Position numbers and translations under genes: made by a program. From positions 1-26,570 of the forward strand of contig CAZSRX010000044.1 in the NCBI GenBank assembly GCA_964609675.1: a DNA stretch of 26,570 nucleotides. The letters are read 5' to 3'. Source of the DNA: CAZSRX01 sp964609675 [NCBI: uncultured Bacteroidota bacterium] (GTDB lineage: Bacteria; CLD3; SB21). Below are positions 6,036 through 13,796 of the stretch, piece by piece; positions within the stretch are counted from its first letter, which is position 1, and each line of letters begins with the position of its first letter. The notes under the pieces were generated by a model. That model was not told the origin of the DNA and ran no database searches. It saw nothing but the letters and a program-made list of their open reading frames with translations.

Positions 6036-6466
6036 TAGGCGCGACCTTTAGGTCGCGTATAAACGGAATAATAACGAGTATCGAAAAATTGATAGTTGCG
6101 CCCTTCAGGTCGTGGCCATATCGTATTGTAAAAAACGTCATGAAAAAGAAATGTTGTGTTCTGTTTGGATTGGGTAATCTTTTCTACCGGGTATATTTAA
6201 TTTTTTAAAATGGTAGGCGCGACCTTTAGGTCGCGTATAAACGGAATAATAACGAGTATCGAAAAATTGATAGTTGCGCCCTTCAGGTCGTGGCCATATC
6301 GTATTGTAAAAAACGTCATGAAAAAGAAATGTTGTGTTCTGTTTGGATTGGGTAATCTTTTCTACCGGGTATATTTAATTTTTTAAAATGGTAGCCGCGA
6401 CCTTCAGGTCGCGTATAAACGGAATAATAACGAGTATCAAAAAATTGATAGTTGCGCCCTTCAGGT
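6036..6466 (+). repeat. 178-bp tandem repeat, 2.4 copies, each with a REP-like palindrome
   Basis: Copy 1 (6036-6213) and copy 2 (6214-6391) appear identical; copy 3 (6392-6466) is partial with three visible substitutions. Each copy starts with the family A palindrome (CGCGACC-TTTA-GGTCGCG at 6040-6057 and 6218-6235; the TTCA-loop version at 6396-6413), followed by a degenerate half (ttgcgcccttcaggtcg). Each full copy carries a short frame MKKKCCVLFGLGNLFYRVYL ending in a stop soon after. It resembles the start of a signal peptide, possibly a relic, but has no body. This array fills the place where a DGR reverse transcriptase would normally be encoded. Confidence 0.9.
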
Positions 6467-6471
6467 AAGTA

Positions 6472-6489
6472 CGCAACCTGAAGGTTGCG
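6472..6489 (-). repeat. REP-like palindrome, family A, inverted orientation
   Basis: CGCAACCTGAAGGTTGCG followed by gctac is the reverse complement of the standard GTAGC-palindrome element. It closes the tandem array in head-to-head fashion with the third copy, like a BIME-type pair. Confidence 0.75.
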
Positions 6490-6569
6490 GCTACAGGATG
6501 TATTTGATTTTTATAAATTGATAGATTACGTAAACACCATGCAAATCGAACGGCTTGATTTTAACTAAA

Positions 6570-6650
6570 TAACGAATAACGCATTACGAATGATGAAGTT
6601 GAATTGCCTTCAACATTCGAAAATCATATATTCAGCGTTCGTTATTCGTG
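6570..6650. repeat. Imperfect palindromic repeat, family B, copy 2
   Basis: CGAATAACG (6573-6581) pairs with CGTTATTCG (6640-6648). Inside are CGAATG with CATTCG and GTTGAA with TTCAAC. Same block order as 2955-3020. It lies between the tandem array and the 3' end of the glutamate dehydrogenase gene. Confidence 0.75.
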
Positions 6651-6662
6651 TAGGCTGAAAAT

Positions 6663-7907
6663 TTACACCCACCCTCTCAGCTTGCAGACTTCCGCCACGC
6701 GGGCCACGCCGACCACCATTGCGGCCAATCTCGGATGGACCTTTTTCTCAATCATGGCCTGGTGGACGGTGCGGTAGGCGTTGGTGATTTTTTCATCGAG
6801 CCGCTTATGCACGGTTTCCTCATCCCAGAAGAAGGAATAACTGTCCTGCACCATTTCAAAATAGGAAACGGTCACGCCGCCCGCGCTGGCGAGGATATCC
6901 GGGATGACATGGATGCCTTTCTGATTCAGGATCAGGTCCGCTTCCGGCGTGGTGGGGCCGTTGGCGAGTTCGCACACGATTTTCGCTTTTACCTTAGGCG
7001 CGATGTCCTGCGTGATGGAGTTTTCCAGGGCGGCGGGGTAAAGAATATCCGCGTCGAGTTCCAGTATGGAATCCCGCGGGATGGATTTCGCGCCGGGGAA
7101 ATTTATAACGGATCCGGTTTTGAGTTTGTGCGTGACCAGTTCTTTGGCGTTCAGGCCGTCGGCGTTGAAAATGGCGCCGCGGGAATCGCTGACGGCGACG
7201 AGTTTACCGGTGCCAAGGATGTCCTGATGCAGTAACGCTGCCCGCTGGCCGGCATTGCCGAAACCCTGAATGGCAAAAGTTTTAGGTTCAACGTTTAATT
7301 TTTTGCACGCTTCGCGGACGGCAATAACGCCTCCGCGGGCGGTGGCGTCGCGCCGGCCTTCGGTGCCGCCGATGGGACGGGGTTTATCCGTTAGCACACC
7401 GGGATGGTGCCGGCCGATGATGGTTTCGTACTCATCCATCATCCAAGCCATGATTTGCGGGTTCGTATAGACATCCGGCGCGGGCACGTCTTTTTCGATG
7501 CCGATCATCGGCGCGATGGCGCGGATGTAGGCGCGGGAGATCCGTTCCAGTTCGGTTTCGGACATGTTCTTGGGATCGCAAAGCACGCCGCCCTTGCCGC
7601 CGCCGAGGGGCAGATCCACGACGGCCGTTTTCCAGGTCATCCACGAAGCCAGCGCGCGGATGACGTCCACGGTTTCGTCGGGATGAAAGCGGATGCCGCC
7701 TTTCGCCGGGCCGCGCGCGTAATTATATTGAATACGCCAGGCGTGAAACACCTGCACTTTGCCGTTGTCCATCCGGACCGGAAGCGTGAATTTATATTCC
7801 CGCTGCGGCCATTGGAGAAAATCGACGGTAGCCGCGTCCAGATTGAGAATGCGCGCCGCCTGAACGACTTGTTCCTGAGCGACATGAAAAGAATTGTATG
7901 ATTCCAT
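6663..7907 (-). CDS. gdhA: Glutamate dehydrogenase (Glu/Leu/Phe/Val family), 414 aa
   Basis: Catalyses reversible oxidative deamination of glutamate to 2-oxoglutarate and ammonia in the cytoplasm, linking nitrogen and carbon metabolism. Full family length. The catalytic-lysine motif PLGGGKGG (Lys105) is present, as are the substrate-binding K..GIRFHP region (69-76), PAPDVYTN (143-149), and the Rossmann nucleotide-binding motif QGFGNAG (214-220). The conserved ELANGPTTPEAD and PDILASAGGVTVSYFEM blocks are intact. An acidic residue (D241, VSDS) after the second beta-strand hints at NAD rather than NADP use, but this is not decisive. The ATG at 7907 has AAGGTG upstream. The symbol could equally be gudB or rocG by naming convention. 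Confidence 0.97.
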   Translation of the reverse strand: MESYNSFHVAQEQVVQAARILNLDAATVDFLQWPQREYKFTLPVRMDNGKVQVFHAWRIQYNYARGPAKGGIRFHPDETVDVIRALASWMTWKTAVVDLPLGGGKGGVLCDPKNMSETELERISRAYIRAIAPMIGIEKDVPAPDVYTNPQIMAWMMDEYETIIGRHHPGVLTDKPRPIGGTEGRRDATARGGVIAVREACKKLNVEPKTFAIQGFGNAGQRAALLHQDILGTGKLVAVSDSRGAIFNADGLNAKELVTHKLKTGSVINFPGAKSIPRDSILELDADILYPAALENSITQDIAPKVKAKIVCELANGPTTPEADLILNQKGIHVIPDILASAGGVTVSYFEMVQDSYSFFWDEETVHKRLDEKITNAYRTVHQAMIEKKVHPRLAAMVVGVARVAEVCKLRGWV

Positions 7908-7929
7908 AAGACACCTTGTTGGTTTCGGG

Positions 7930-8121
7930 TTATTGCTTTTTTTGCTGATCGGGCGTCAGGCCGTCCGGATCATAAGCGTCAAGGACGATGCGGTACCAGC
8001 AGCTTTTGCACATCAGCGCCCGGTCCACATTGAGCAGAACCTGCTCCCACGGGCTCAATTCCCGGCCGCAATGCGGGCATTGCGTAAAAGTCTTTGGTTT
8101 TTTCGGGTCGTTGGTATCCAA
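7930..8121 (-). CDS. Small zinc-ribbon protein, 63 aa
   Basis: Contains CPHC (Cys15, Cys18) and CKSC (Cys38, Cys41), a four-cysteine zinc-ribbon spacing. The rest is polar with a Pro/Lys-rich N-terminus. The start is TTG at 8121, supported by an excellent Shine-Dalgarno GGAGG about 6 nt upstream that lies inside the last codons of the preceding gene (stop at 8123-8125). The two genes are one base apart, so translation is probably coupled. Role unknown; it may assist or regulate the upstream PEP-binding protein or simply be co-expressed. Confidence 0.8.
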   Translation of the reverse strand: MDTNDPKKPKTFTQCPHCGRELSPWEQVLLNVDRALMCKSCWYRIVLDAYDPDGLTPDQQKKQ

Positions 8122-8122
8122 G

Positions 8123-11116
8123 TTACACCTCCGGTTTCAGTATAATTCCTTTATTCTGATGGCCGTTCATTTTAATCGTCAGGGGTTTGTCGAGATGAAT
8201 GAGTTTGGTAAATTCGCGCGTCTGCTCGGCCGGCTGGGCGCTCAGCCAGTCCCAGTCCACGTAACCTTTGCCGCTGTGCGGGTCTACGGTGAAATAACCG
8301 ATCATGAACGACGTGATATTTTGAAAGAAATGCGAGCCCTGCGAGGGCGTAACGGCCATTTCCTTAAACCCGGATTCAATAATGGCGCGCGCGCCCGCGA
8401 TTTGATCCCAATTAACGGGGATGCCGAGCCACGGGTCCATCGATCCCCAGCGGCCGACTCCGATGAGCAAATAGGGCCGTTTGGCATCGACGAGAAACGA
8501 ATTGAACCAACTGACTTCCTGCGCCACGTCGCGGCTCCGCGCGCGTTCGTATTTATGATAATCCACAGCCACGATGTCGTAAACGTCGCCGATGGTTCCG
8601 TTGCCCAGCACCTGTTCGCTGACGCACAGGATTTGTTCCTGTTTAAAATCTTCCAGCTTCCAGTGCTCGGTTTCACGGCTCAGCACCAGGGGGCGCATTT
8701 GCAGCATGCCGAATTCCTTGGGCTTGCCGCGCTCGACGGCCATATTGACCGCAAATTCAATCTCGACCGGCGTTCCCATACCCCACTGGCCCATGTCCAG
8801 CAGTAAGTTGAGTATCGACGGCAAAGGAAATATTTTATGTTTCAGGATGGGTGAAAAATTAATCACCCGGATGCCGGGCCGCGAAATGCCGTCATAAATG
8901 ATCTGGTTTTCCGGGGAATAGGTGGACGCCGTATAGCCCAGCGTGCCGTCTTTTTCCGCCACGCTCAGGTCGAACGATTCGACCTTCAGATCGTGGGTTT
9001 CAAACGTCTCGTCGAAATGTTTGTCGAGTTTCAGCGCGAAGAAATGATGCTGGCTGTTGTCGAGGGCTTCCTTAATGGAGAACTGGATCATATCGGCCGG
9101 GTACTTCGGGCAGAACCGGGCGGTGTTGCCGCCGTCCACAACCGTTTTGCCGAGGCCGAGCGCGACCGATACAATGCCGTCGGAGGCTTTCTGCGGCGGT
9201 ACGGGGTAGAAGTTATGCGATTTGGCCACGCCCGAAAACGTCGGGTAGAAACGGTTCTCATACGCATGGCCGACAATGCGCTGGATGATGACCGCCATCT
9301 TTTCCTCTTCAAGCCGGTAGGTGGTCAGTTTGATGTAAGCCTTGGCCGCTTTGTAAAAGGTCGAAGCGTATACCTTCTTAATGCTCGTCAGCAGGTCGTT
9401 CAGGCGGATCAGCGGATTGTGATGCGAGTTGGGAATCATGTAGGTTTCATATACGCCGGCGAAAGGATGGTACTGCGAATCCTCAAGAAGACTGGAGGAG
9501 CGGATTGCGAGCGGCGACCGGACCACCTGCAGAAACGCGACCAGCTCGCCGAGAATATCCTCAGGAAATTTCTCCGCCTCAATAAACCGCCGCGTGATTT
9601 CCATGTCGTCGTCGCAGTTGATGGCGAACGATTTGAGGTTATTTTCTTCCATGAACGCGTCGAACACGTCGGTACCGAGCGCCACCGCGGCGGGCACATA
9701 CACCTGAACGCCCTCAAACCGGTCGCGGACGTTATAGTCGTTGATTAACGTGTTTACGAAACCGAGACCGCGGGCTTTGCCGCCCAGCGAGCCGTCGCCG
9801 ATGCGCGCGAAACTGTTGTTGGGATCGAACGTATCCTTGCTGAAGTCGGTGATCACCCCTTTGAGCCGCATCAGCCGGTAGGCGATGATGGAGCGAATCA
9901 GGTCCTCGCGGAGGTCCCGGATGGATTCGTAATCGGTGGTCTTGCGCCGGCGCATCATGTGCGCCAGGCCAAATTCGGTGCGGGCTTTGAACCAGTTGGA
10001 AAAATGATTCTGTTCGGCATGAAACCGGATGCTTTCGTCCGGTACGGTGTGGAGTTGTTCCTCCATGGTCTTGAGATTGTTGGCCCGGCCCACTTCCACG
10101 CCTTCGGGCGTACGGAAGATAAAATCACCGAAACTGAAATACTGATTCATAAACTGGCTAAGTTCCCGAAGGAGCAGCGGCGAATCTTTCTGGATATAGG
10201 TGACGCCCAGTTCCCGCGCCTCAGGCTCGTAAGCGGGATTGTTGGACTGCAGGAGGATTGGCATTCGCGGAAACAACGCCTTTACCTGCCGCGTGAACTC
10301 GAATCCGGCCCGTAGGTGTTCCTTGCCGTTTTTGGGGAAATCAATATCGGAAATAATGCCCAGTATAAAATCCTTGTACGTGTCAAAATACCGCCAGGCT
10401 TCTTCATACGAACGGCAGAGAATGATCTTCGGCCGCGCGCGCATACGCAGATACTTATGCGTCAGGTTAATGCCCTCCGAAATCAGCCGCTGGGAGTGTT
10501 TCAGGATCTCGGTGTAAATAAGCGGCAGGTAGGACGAATAAAACCGCACGCTGTCCTCGATGACGAGCACGACCTGCACGCCGGCGATGCGGGTGTCATT
10601 TTCCACGTTCATCCGGTCTTCCAGCGACTTAATGATTGCGATGATGATGCGGAAATCGCCCTGCCAGATGAAAATGCCGTCGAACACGGACGTGTCGTTT
10701 TCCTTCAGCAGGGTCTGCAGTTCGCGGTTATCAAAGGACAGCAGGACGATCGGGATGTTCAGCCCGGCCTTGCGCACCTCCGCGGCAAGTTGCAACGCAT
10801 CCATGTCCTCGATATGCAGGGTCGTGATAATCAGGTCGTAACGGTTTTCCTTTTTTGCGAGCGCAATAGCCTCATGCCCGCTGGAAGCGCGGGTCAGTTC
10901 CGGCGAATGGCTGAGGTTAAGCCCCTGATACTCGTTACGGATTAACTCATACAAACGCCCGTCCGCCTCAAACAAGTACAGGTCATACAGACTGGAAACA
11001 AGCAGGACATCCCGTATGCGGGATCGCATCAGATTCTGGAACCCCTGAAACCGGGTGCCGTAACCGTGTTCCACCCAGACTGTCTCAAGCGTATCTTTTT
11101 TTTCGGTATTTTCCAT
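8123..11116 (-). CDS. Two-receiver / PEP-pyruvate-binding domain protein, 997 aa
   Basis: N-terminal region: two receiver-like domains. The first (about 36-165) is degenerate, with Thr99 where the phospho-acceptor Asp should be (DLIITTLHI). The second (about 180-325) looks intact: acidic pair IEDS (187-188), Asp257 in ISDIDF, Ser291 and Lys310 (YIQKDS). Residues about 435-850 match the N-terminal ATP/PEP-binding domain of PEP synthase and pyruvate phosphate dikinase (GDGSLGGKARGLGF, SPLAIRSSSLLEDS, FAGVYETYM). The phosphohistidine swivel domain and the C-terminal TIM barrel are missing, so full PEP synthase activity is not expected. Similar receiver-linked proteins are widespread in Bacteroidota-like genomes but are not characterised. 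I start at ATG 11116 because the 39 residues upstream, though open, look non-coding. Confidence 0.88.
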   Translation of the reverse strand: MENTEKKDTLETVWVEHGYGTRFQGFQNLMRSRIRDVLLVSSLYDLYLFEADGRLYELIRNEYQGLNLSHSPELTRASSGHEAIALAKKENRYDLIITTLHIEDMDALQLAAEVRKAGLNIPIVLLSFDNRELQTLLKENDTSVFDGIFIWQGDFRIIIAIIKSLEDRMNVENDTRIAGVQVVLVIEDSVRFYSSYLPLIYTEILKHSQRLISEGINLTHKYLRMRARPKIILCRSYEEAWRYFDTYKDFILGIISDIDFPKNGKEHLRAGFEFTRQVKALFPRMPILLQSNNPAYEPEARELGVTYIQKDSPLLLRELSQFMNQYFSFGDFIFRTPEGVEVGRANNLKTMEEQLHTVPDESIRFHAEQNHFSNWFKARTEFGLAHMMRRRKTTDYESIRDLREDLIRSIIAYRLMRLKGVITDFSKDTFDPNNSFARIGDGSLGGKARGLGFVNTLINDYNVRDRFEGVQVYVPAAVALGTDVFDAFMEENNLKSFAINCDDDMEITRRFIEAEKFPEDILGELVAFLQVVRSPLAIRSSSLLEDSQYHPFAGVYETYMIPNSHHNPLIRLNDLLTSIKKVYASTFYKAAKAYIKLTTYRLEEEKMAVIIQRIVGHAYENRFYPTFSGVAKSHNFYPVPPQKASDGIVSVALGLGKTVVDGGNTARFCPKYPADMIQFSIKEALDNSQHHFFALKLDKHFDETFETHDLKVESFDLSVAEKDGTLGYTASTYSPENQIIYDGISRPGIRVINFSPILKHKIFPLPSILNLLLDMGQWGMGTPVEIEFAVNMAVERGKPKEFGMLQMRPLVLSRETEHWKLEDFKQEQILCVSEQVLGNGTIGDVYDIVAVDYHKYERARSRDVAQEVSWFNSFLVDAKRPYLLIGVGRWGSMDPWLGIPVNWDQIAGARAIIESGFKEMAVTPSQGSHFFQNITSFMIGYFTVDPHSGKGYVDWDWLSAQPAEQTREFTKLIHLDKPLTIKMNGHQNKGIILKPEV

Positions 11117-11264
11117 TACTTTATGTCCGGATATTGGTACTGTAAAGACGCTCAGAAAAACACGTAAAATATAAGCTTTTTTTTGCCTGATAAACAACAA
11201 AAAAAGACAAAGGTTAACGCAAAAACAACCCATTAATAAATAAGAAAATAATCAACCTTTTTTA

Positions 11265-11293
11265 TTGACAAAATGTTAAAAAATATGTAAGTT
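11265..11293 (+). promoter_or_regulatory. Candidate promoter for the lipoprotein/LysM operon
   Basis: TTGACA at 11265-11270 in a very AT-rich divergent intergenic region (11117-11375), with a weak TAAGTT at 11288-11293 after a 17-nt gap; TATGTA at 11284 is an alternative with a poor gap. Identified by eye only. Confidence 0.35.
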
Positions 11294-11375
11294 AAAAAGT
11301 GGAATAAATATATTATTCGACAGTTATTGCGATACGATAAATACGATAAAACAAAGCAAACTCAAGGGAGGTATT

Positions 11376-11663
11376 ATGAAAGTTCCTGTAACCAAAGCGC
11401 TGATGATGCTGAGCCTCTTCGCTTTTCTGATTCTCGTCGGCTGTACTTCTTACGCCAACAAAGAGGAGTTACAGCAGTTGGATGAGCGTAAAGCCAAAGT
11501 GCAATCCATGCGACAGCAAGTCCAGACGCTGACCAATGAAAAAGCTAAGTCCGAAAAAGAATTGAACCAGAAAAAGCAAACACTGGAGAATGCCAAGAAA
11601 GAAAAGGAAATGGTCCTAAAACGCCTCCAGGAAATTGAAAAAGCCAATCAGGGCGGCAACTAA
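11376..11663 (+). CDS. Small coiled-coil lipoprotein, 95 aa
   Basis: Signal peptide followed by a lipobox LVGC (Cys23), so an envelope-anchored lipoprotein. From about residue 28 to the end it is a continuous charged coiled coil (KEELQQLDERKAKVQSMRQQ...), reminiscent of Lpp/TolA-like or septal coiled-coil lipoproteins, but no known family is certain. The ATG at 11376 has GGGAGG about 6 nt upstream. The next gene, a coiled-coil LysM protein, follows after 27 bp and is probably in the same operon; the two may work together at the cell wall. Confidence 0.85.
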   Translation: MKVPVTKALMMLSLFAFLILVGCTSYANKEELQQLDERKAKVQSMRQQVQTLTNEKAKSEKELNQKKQTLENAKKEKEMVLKRLQEIEKANQGGN

Positions 11664-11690
11664 AAAAAGGATAACAAGGAGATAACATAT

Positions 11691-12542
11691 ATGAAAATAA
11701 TCAATGTAGGACTGATGTTCCTTGCGATGCTGGTGTTTACCGGGACTGTATTCACTCAGGAAGTCAAGATGAAAAAAGAAGACTGGACTAATGAGATGAG
11801 CGGTCTTGGCCAGCAGCAAAGCCAGTTGCAGTATGAAATTGATAGTCTGAACAAAGCTATCGCCCAGAACAAAGAAGAAGGCGAGAAAATTGACAAAGAA
11901 ACCGAAGACACCTGGAATGAAATCTATGCCGCTATCGGTACGGATAAGGCCGGCGTGGAAGCCATGAAGAAAACTCTGGCCGAACTTGAAACGCGTATCA
12001 ATGACTACGCCAAAATGAGCGATGAATCTCTGAGCAAGATTATAGATTCTTTATTGGTACCGCTCAAGAATGAAGTGGACATGAACAAAAAAGATAAACG
12101 TTACGCGTTGACCGAAATTTACAATAAGGTCAACGACCTGTCCAACCGGGCCGATCAGCTCATTCAGCGCGGCAGGAGTTATACGCCGCCGAAACCGCGT
12201 CATGACACCTATGTGGTCGTGCTGGGCGACTATCTCTGGAGAATTTCCGGAAAGAAAGACGTGTATGCCGATCCGTTCCAGTGGATGAAGATTTATTCTG
12301 CCAACCGCGACCAGATCCGCAATCCGGATTTGATTTATCCCAATCAGTCGTTCCTGATTCCGCGCGCCGTGGAGCAGAACGAATACTGGGTGGAACGGGG
12401 CGACTACCTCAAAGGCATCGCGCAAAAAGTGTACGGCAATCCGTCGGCCTGGGTGAAGATCTACAACGCCAATAAGAAGATTATCGGCGAAGATTCCAGC
12501 CGCATCTACCCGCACACCATCCTGATTATTCCGAAAGACTAA
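11691..12542 (+). CDS. Secreted coiled-coil protein with two LysM domains, 283 aa
   Basis: Signal peptide (about 1-23, ending VFTQ), a long coiled-coil region (about 25-160), then two LysM-type peptidoglycan-binding repeats at about 172-222 (DTYVVVLGDYLWRISG...IYPNQSFLIP) and 230-282 (EYWVERGDYLKGIAQ...IYPHTILIIP). Both have the GDYL in place of the more common GDTL. Expected to bind peptidoglycan in the periplasm. AAGGAG lies upstream of the ATG. Forms an operon with the preceding lipoprotein and ends at a strong terminator (12591-12632). Confidence 0.9.
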   Translation: MKIINVGLMFLAMLVFTGTVFTQEVKMKKEDWTNEMSGLGQQQSQLQYEIDSLNKAIAQNKEEGEKIDKETEDTWNEIYAAIGTDKAGVEAMKKTLAELETRINDYAKMSDESLSKIIDSLLVPLKNEVDMNKKDKRYALTEIYNKVNDLSNRADQLIQRGRSYTPPKPRHDTYVVVLGDYLWRISGKKDVYADPFQWMKIYSANRDQIRNPDLIYPNQSFLIPRAVEQNEYWVERGDYLKGIAQKVYGNPSAWVKIYNANKKIIGEDSSRIYPHTILIIPKD

Positions 12543-12590
12543 CTGCGGAGAACGCCTTTACAATGGCTGTTCTGAAATAAGGATTTTGAT

Positions 12591-12632
12591 AAAGCTCTTG
12601 ATCGCCGCCGGCGGTCAGGAGCTTTTTGTTTT
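12591..12632 (+). terminator. Rho-independent terminator of the LysM operon
   Basis: AAAGCTCTTGA (12591-12601) pairs with TCAGGAGCTTT (12615-12625) with one G-T wobble. The inner CGCC/GGCG extends the stem to about 16 bp, and TTTTTGTTTT follows (12623-12632). This also argues against the upstream TTG start (12586) for the PhoH frame, since that start would lie in the terminator. Confidence 0.85.
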
Positions 12633-12639
12633 CAACCTA

Positions 12640-13683
12640 ATGATTAAGGAGACACCGATAGAAAACGATGAAAAGACGCTGAAGGTCGGTGGGGTGGACC
12701 CGCTGATACTTTTCGGACCCAATGACCAGAATCTGCGCCTGATTGAAAAAAATTTCAGCGCCCGCATGACGGTTCGCGGCGAGAACGTCCATCTGCAGGG
12801 CGATCGGCTTGATCTGGAAATGATCGAGGAGATATTTACCGAACTAATGTTCTTATGCAATAAGAAACGCGTCTTAGACCGGATTGACGTGGAAACGATT
12901 ATTCGTAGCGTCAAATACGGCGAGAACGGCCGCCGCAACGGCAACGGCATTAACGGTAATCACGAACCGCATCCCAAGCATCTGGATTCGGTGGTTTTAT
13001 TTACCCACCGCGATGTTATTGAGGTTAAAACGTCCGGACAGGCCGAATATGTGAAACAGGCGCGCAAGAACGACATTGTGTTTGCTATCGGTCCGGCCGG
13101 AACGGGTAAAACCTATCTGGCGGTCGCGTTGGCCATCTCCGCGCTGAAGAACAAGGAAATCGACCGCATAGTCCTCTCGCGGCCTGCCGTCGAAACCGGC
13201 GAAAGCCTCGGCTTCCTGCCCGGCGACCTGCGCGATAAAATCGACCCCTACCTCCGGCCCCTGTACGATGCCCTTGCCGACATGATTCCCTCCAACAAAC
13301 TCTCCAAGTTTACGCAGGAGGGCGTCATCGAAATCGTGCCGCTGGCTTATATGCGCGGCCGCACGCTGAACAACGCTTACGTCATCCTCGATGAAGCGCA
13401 GAACACCACGCCCATGCAGATGAAAATGTTTCTCACGCGCCTGGGCAACAATTCCAAGGCGATCATCACCGGCGATATCACGCAAAGCGACCTGCCGCGC
13501 GGCATGTTCTCGGGCCTGCGGGAAGTCGTCGATATCCTCCAGGGCATCGAAGGCATCGCGTTTGTCTATTTCAATAAAAGCGACGTCGTCCGCCACCGGC
13601 TGGTTCGCGAGATTATCGAAGCCTACGACCAGTTCGACGATTCGAAGAATCATTCAAAGAAGAACCAGTCCTCGGATCCGTAG
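12640..13683 (+). CDS. phoH: PhoH-family ATPase, 347 aa
   Basis: Cytoplasmic P-loop ATPase of the PhoH/PhoL family, linked to RNA metabolism and phosphate stress. Walker A GPAGTGKT (151-158) and Walker B VILDEAQNT (about 248-256) are intact, as are the family blocks SRPAVETGESLGFLPGDL and GDITQSDLPRG. The N-terminal 110 residues form the small domain usual in the family. The start is uncertain: ATG at 12640 has no Shine-Dalgarno, while a perfect AAGGAG lies at 12646-12651, six bases ahead of an in-frame ATA (12658). The ATA could be a rare start codon or a changed ATG. The Lys/Ser-rich tail is probably disordered. Stands alone after the terminator. Confidence 0.93.
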   Translation: MIKETPIENDEKTLKVGGVDPLILFGPNDQNLRLIEKNFSARMTVRGENVHLQGDRLDLEMIEEIFTELMFLCNKKRVLDRIDVETIIRSVKYGENGRRNGNGINGNHEPHPKHLDSVVLFTHRDVIEVKTSGQAEYVKQARKNDIVFAIGPAGTGKTYLAVALAISALKNKEIDRIVLSRPAVETGESLGFLPGDLRDKIDPYLRPLYDALADMIPSNKLSKFTQEGVIEIVPLAYMRGRTLNNAYVILDEAQNTTPMQMKMFLTRLGNNSKAIITGDITQSDLPRGMFSGLREVVDILQGIEGIAFVYFNKSDVVRHRLVREIIEAYDQFDDSKNHSKKNQSSDP

Positions 13684-13796
13684 GGGCACCAGAGGCCATT
13701 TGCCCATGAGCACCGGCCGGCCTTTTTTAACCAATCCCTGGAATAAGAAATTTCCCCAGGCGTTATCCGTATAGATCTATAATATACGGAGTTTTG

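Noticed and set aside
5752-6141. Open frame of 129 codons on the minus strand across the TR
   Set aside because: Antisense shadow of the TR: AAC/AAT codons read backwards as Val/Ile/Leu-rich sequence; no family resemblance, and not an Avd or RT.
6002-6208. 68-codon open frame spanning the first tandem unit
   Set aside because: Made up of repeat sequence that recurs in the next copy; no ribosome binding site or recognisable domain. At most a relic signal-peptide-like stretch.
6036-6466. CRISPR array
   Set aside because: The units are 178 bp, contiguous and nearly identical throughout; there are no short repeats with unique spacers and no cas genes.
8993-9748. Long plus-strand open frames under the PEP-binding-domain gene and glutamate dehydrogenase
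   Set aside because: Antisense shadows of well-supported genes; no domain signatures and no ribosome binding sites.
11117-11233. N-terminal 39-residue extension of the receiver/PEP-binding protein
   Set aside because: AT-rich intergenic-looking DNA encoding a Cys/Phe-rich run unlike the rest; ATG at 11116 begins the natural polar N-terminus.
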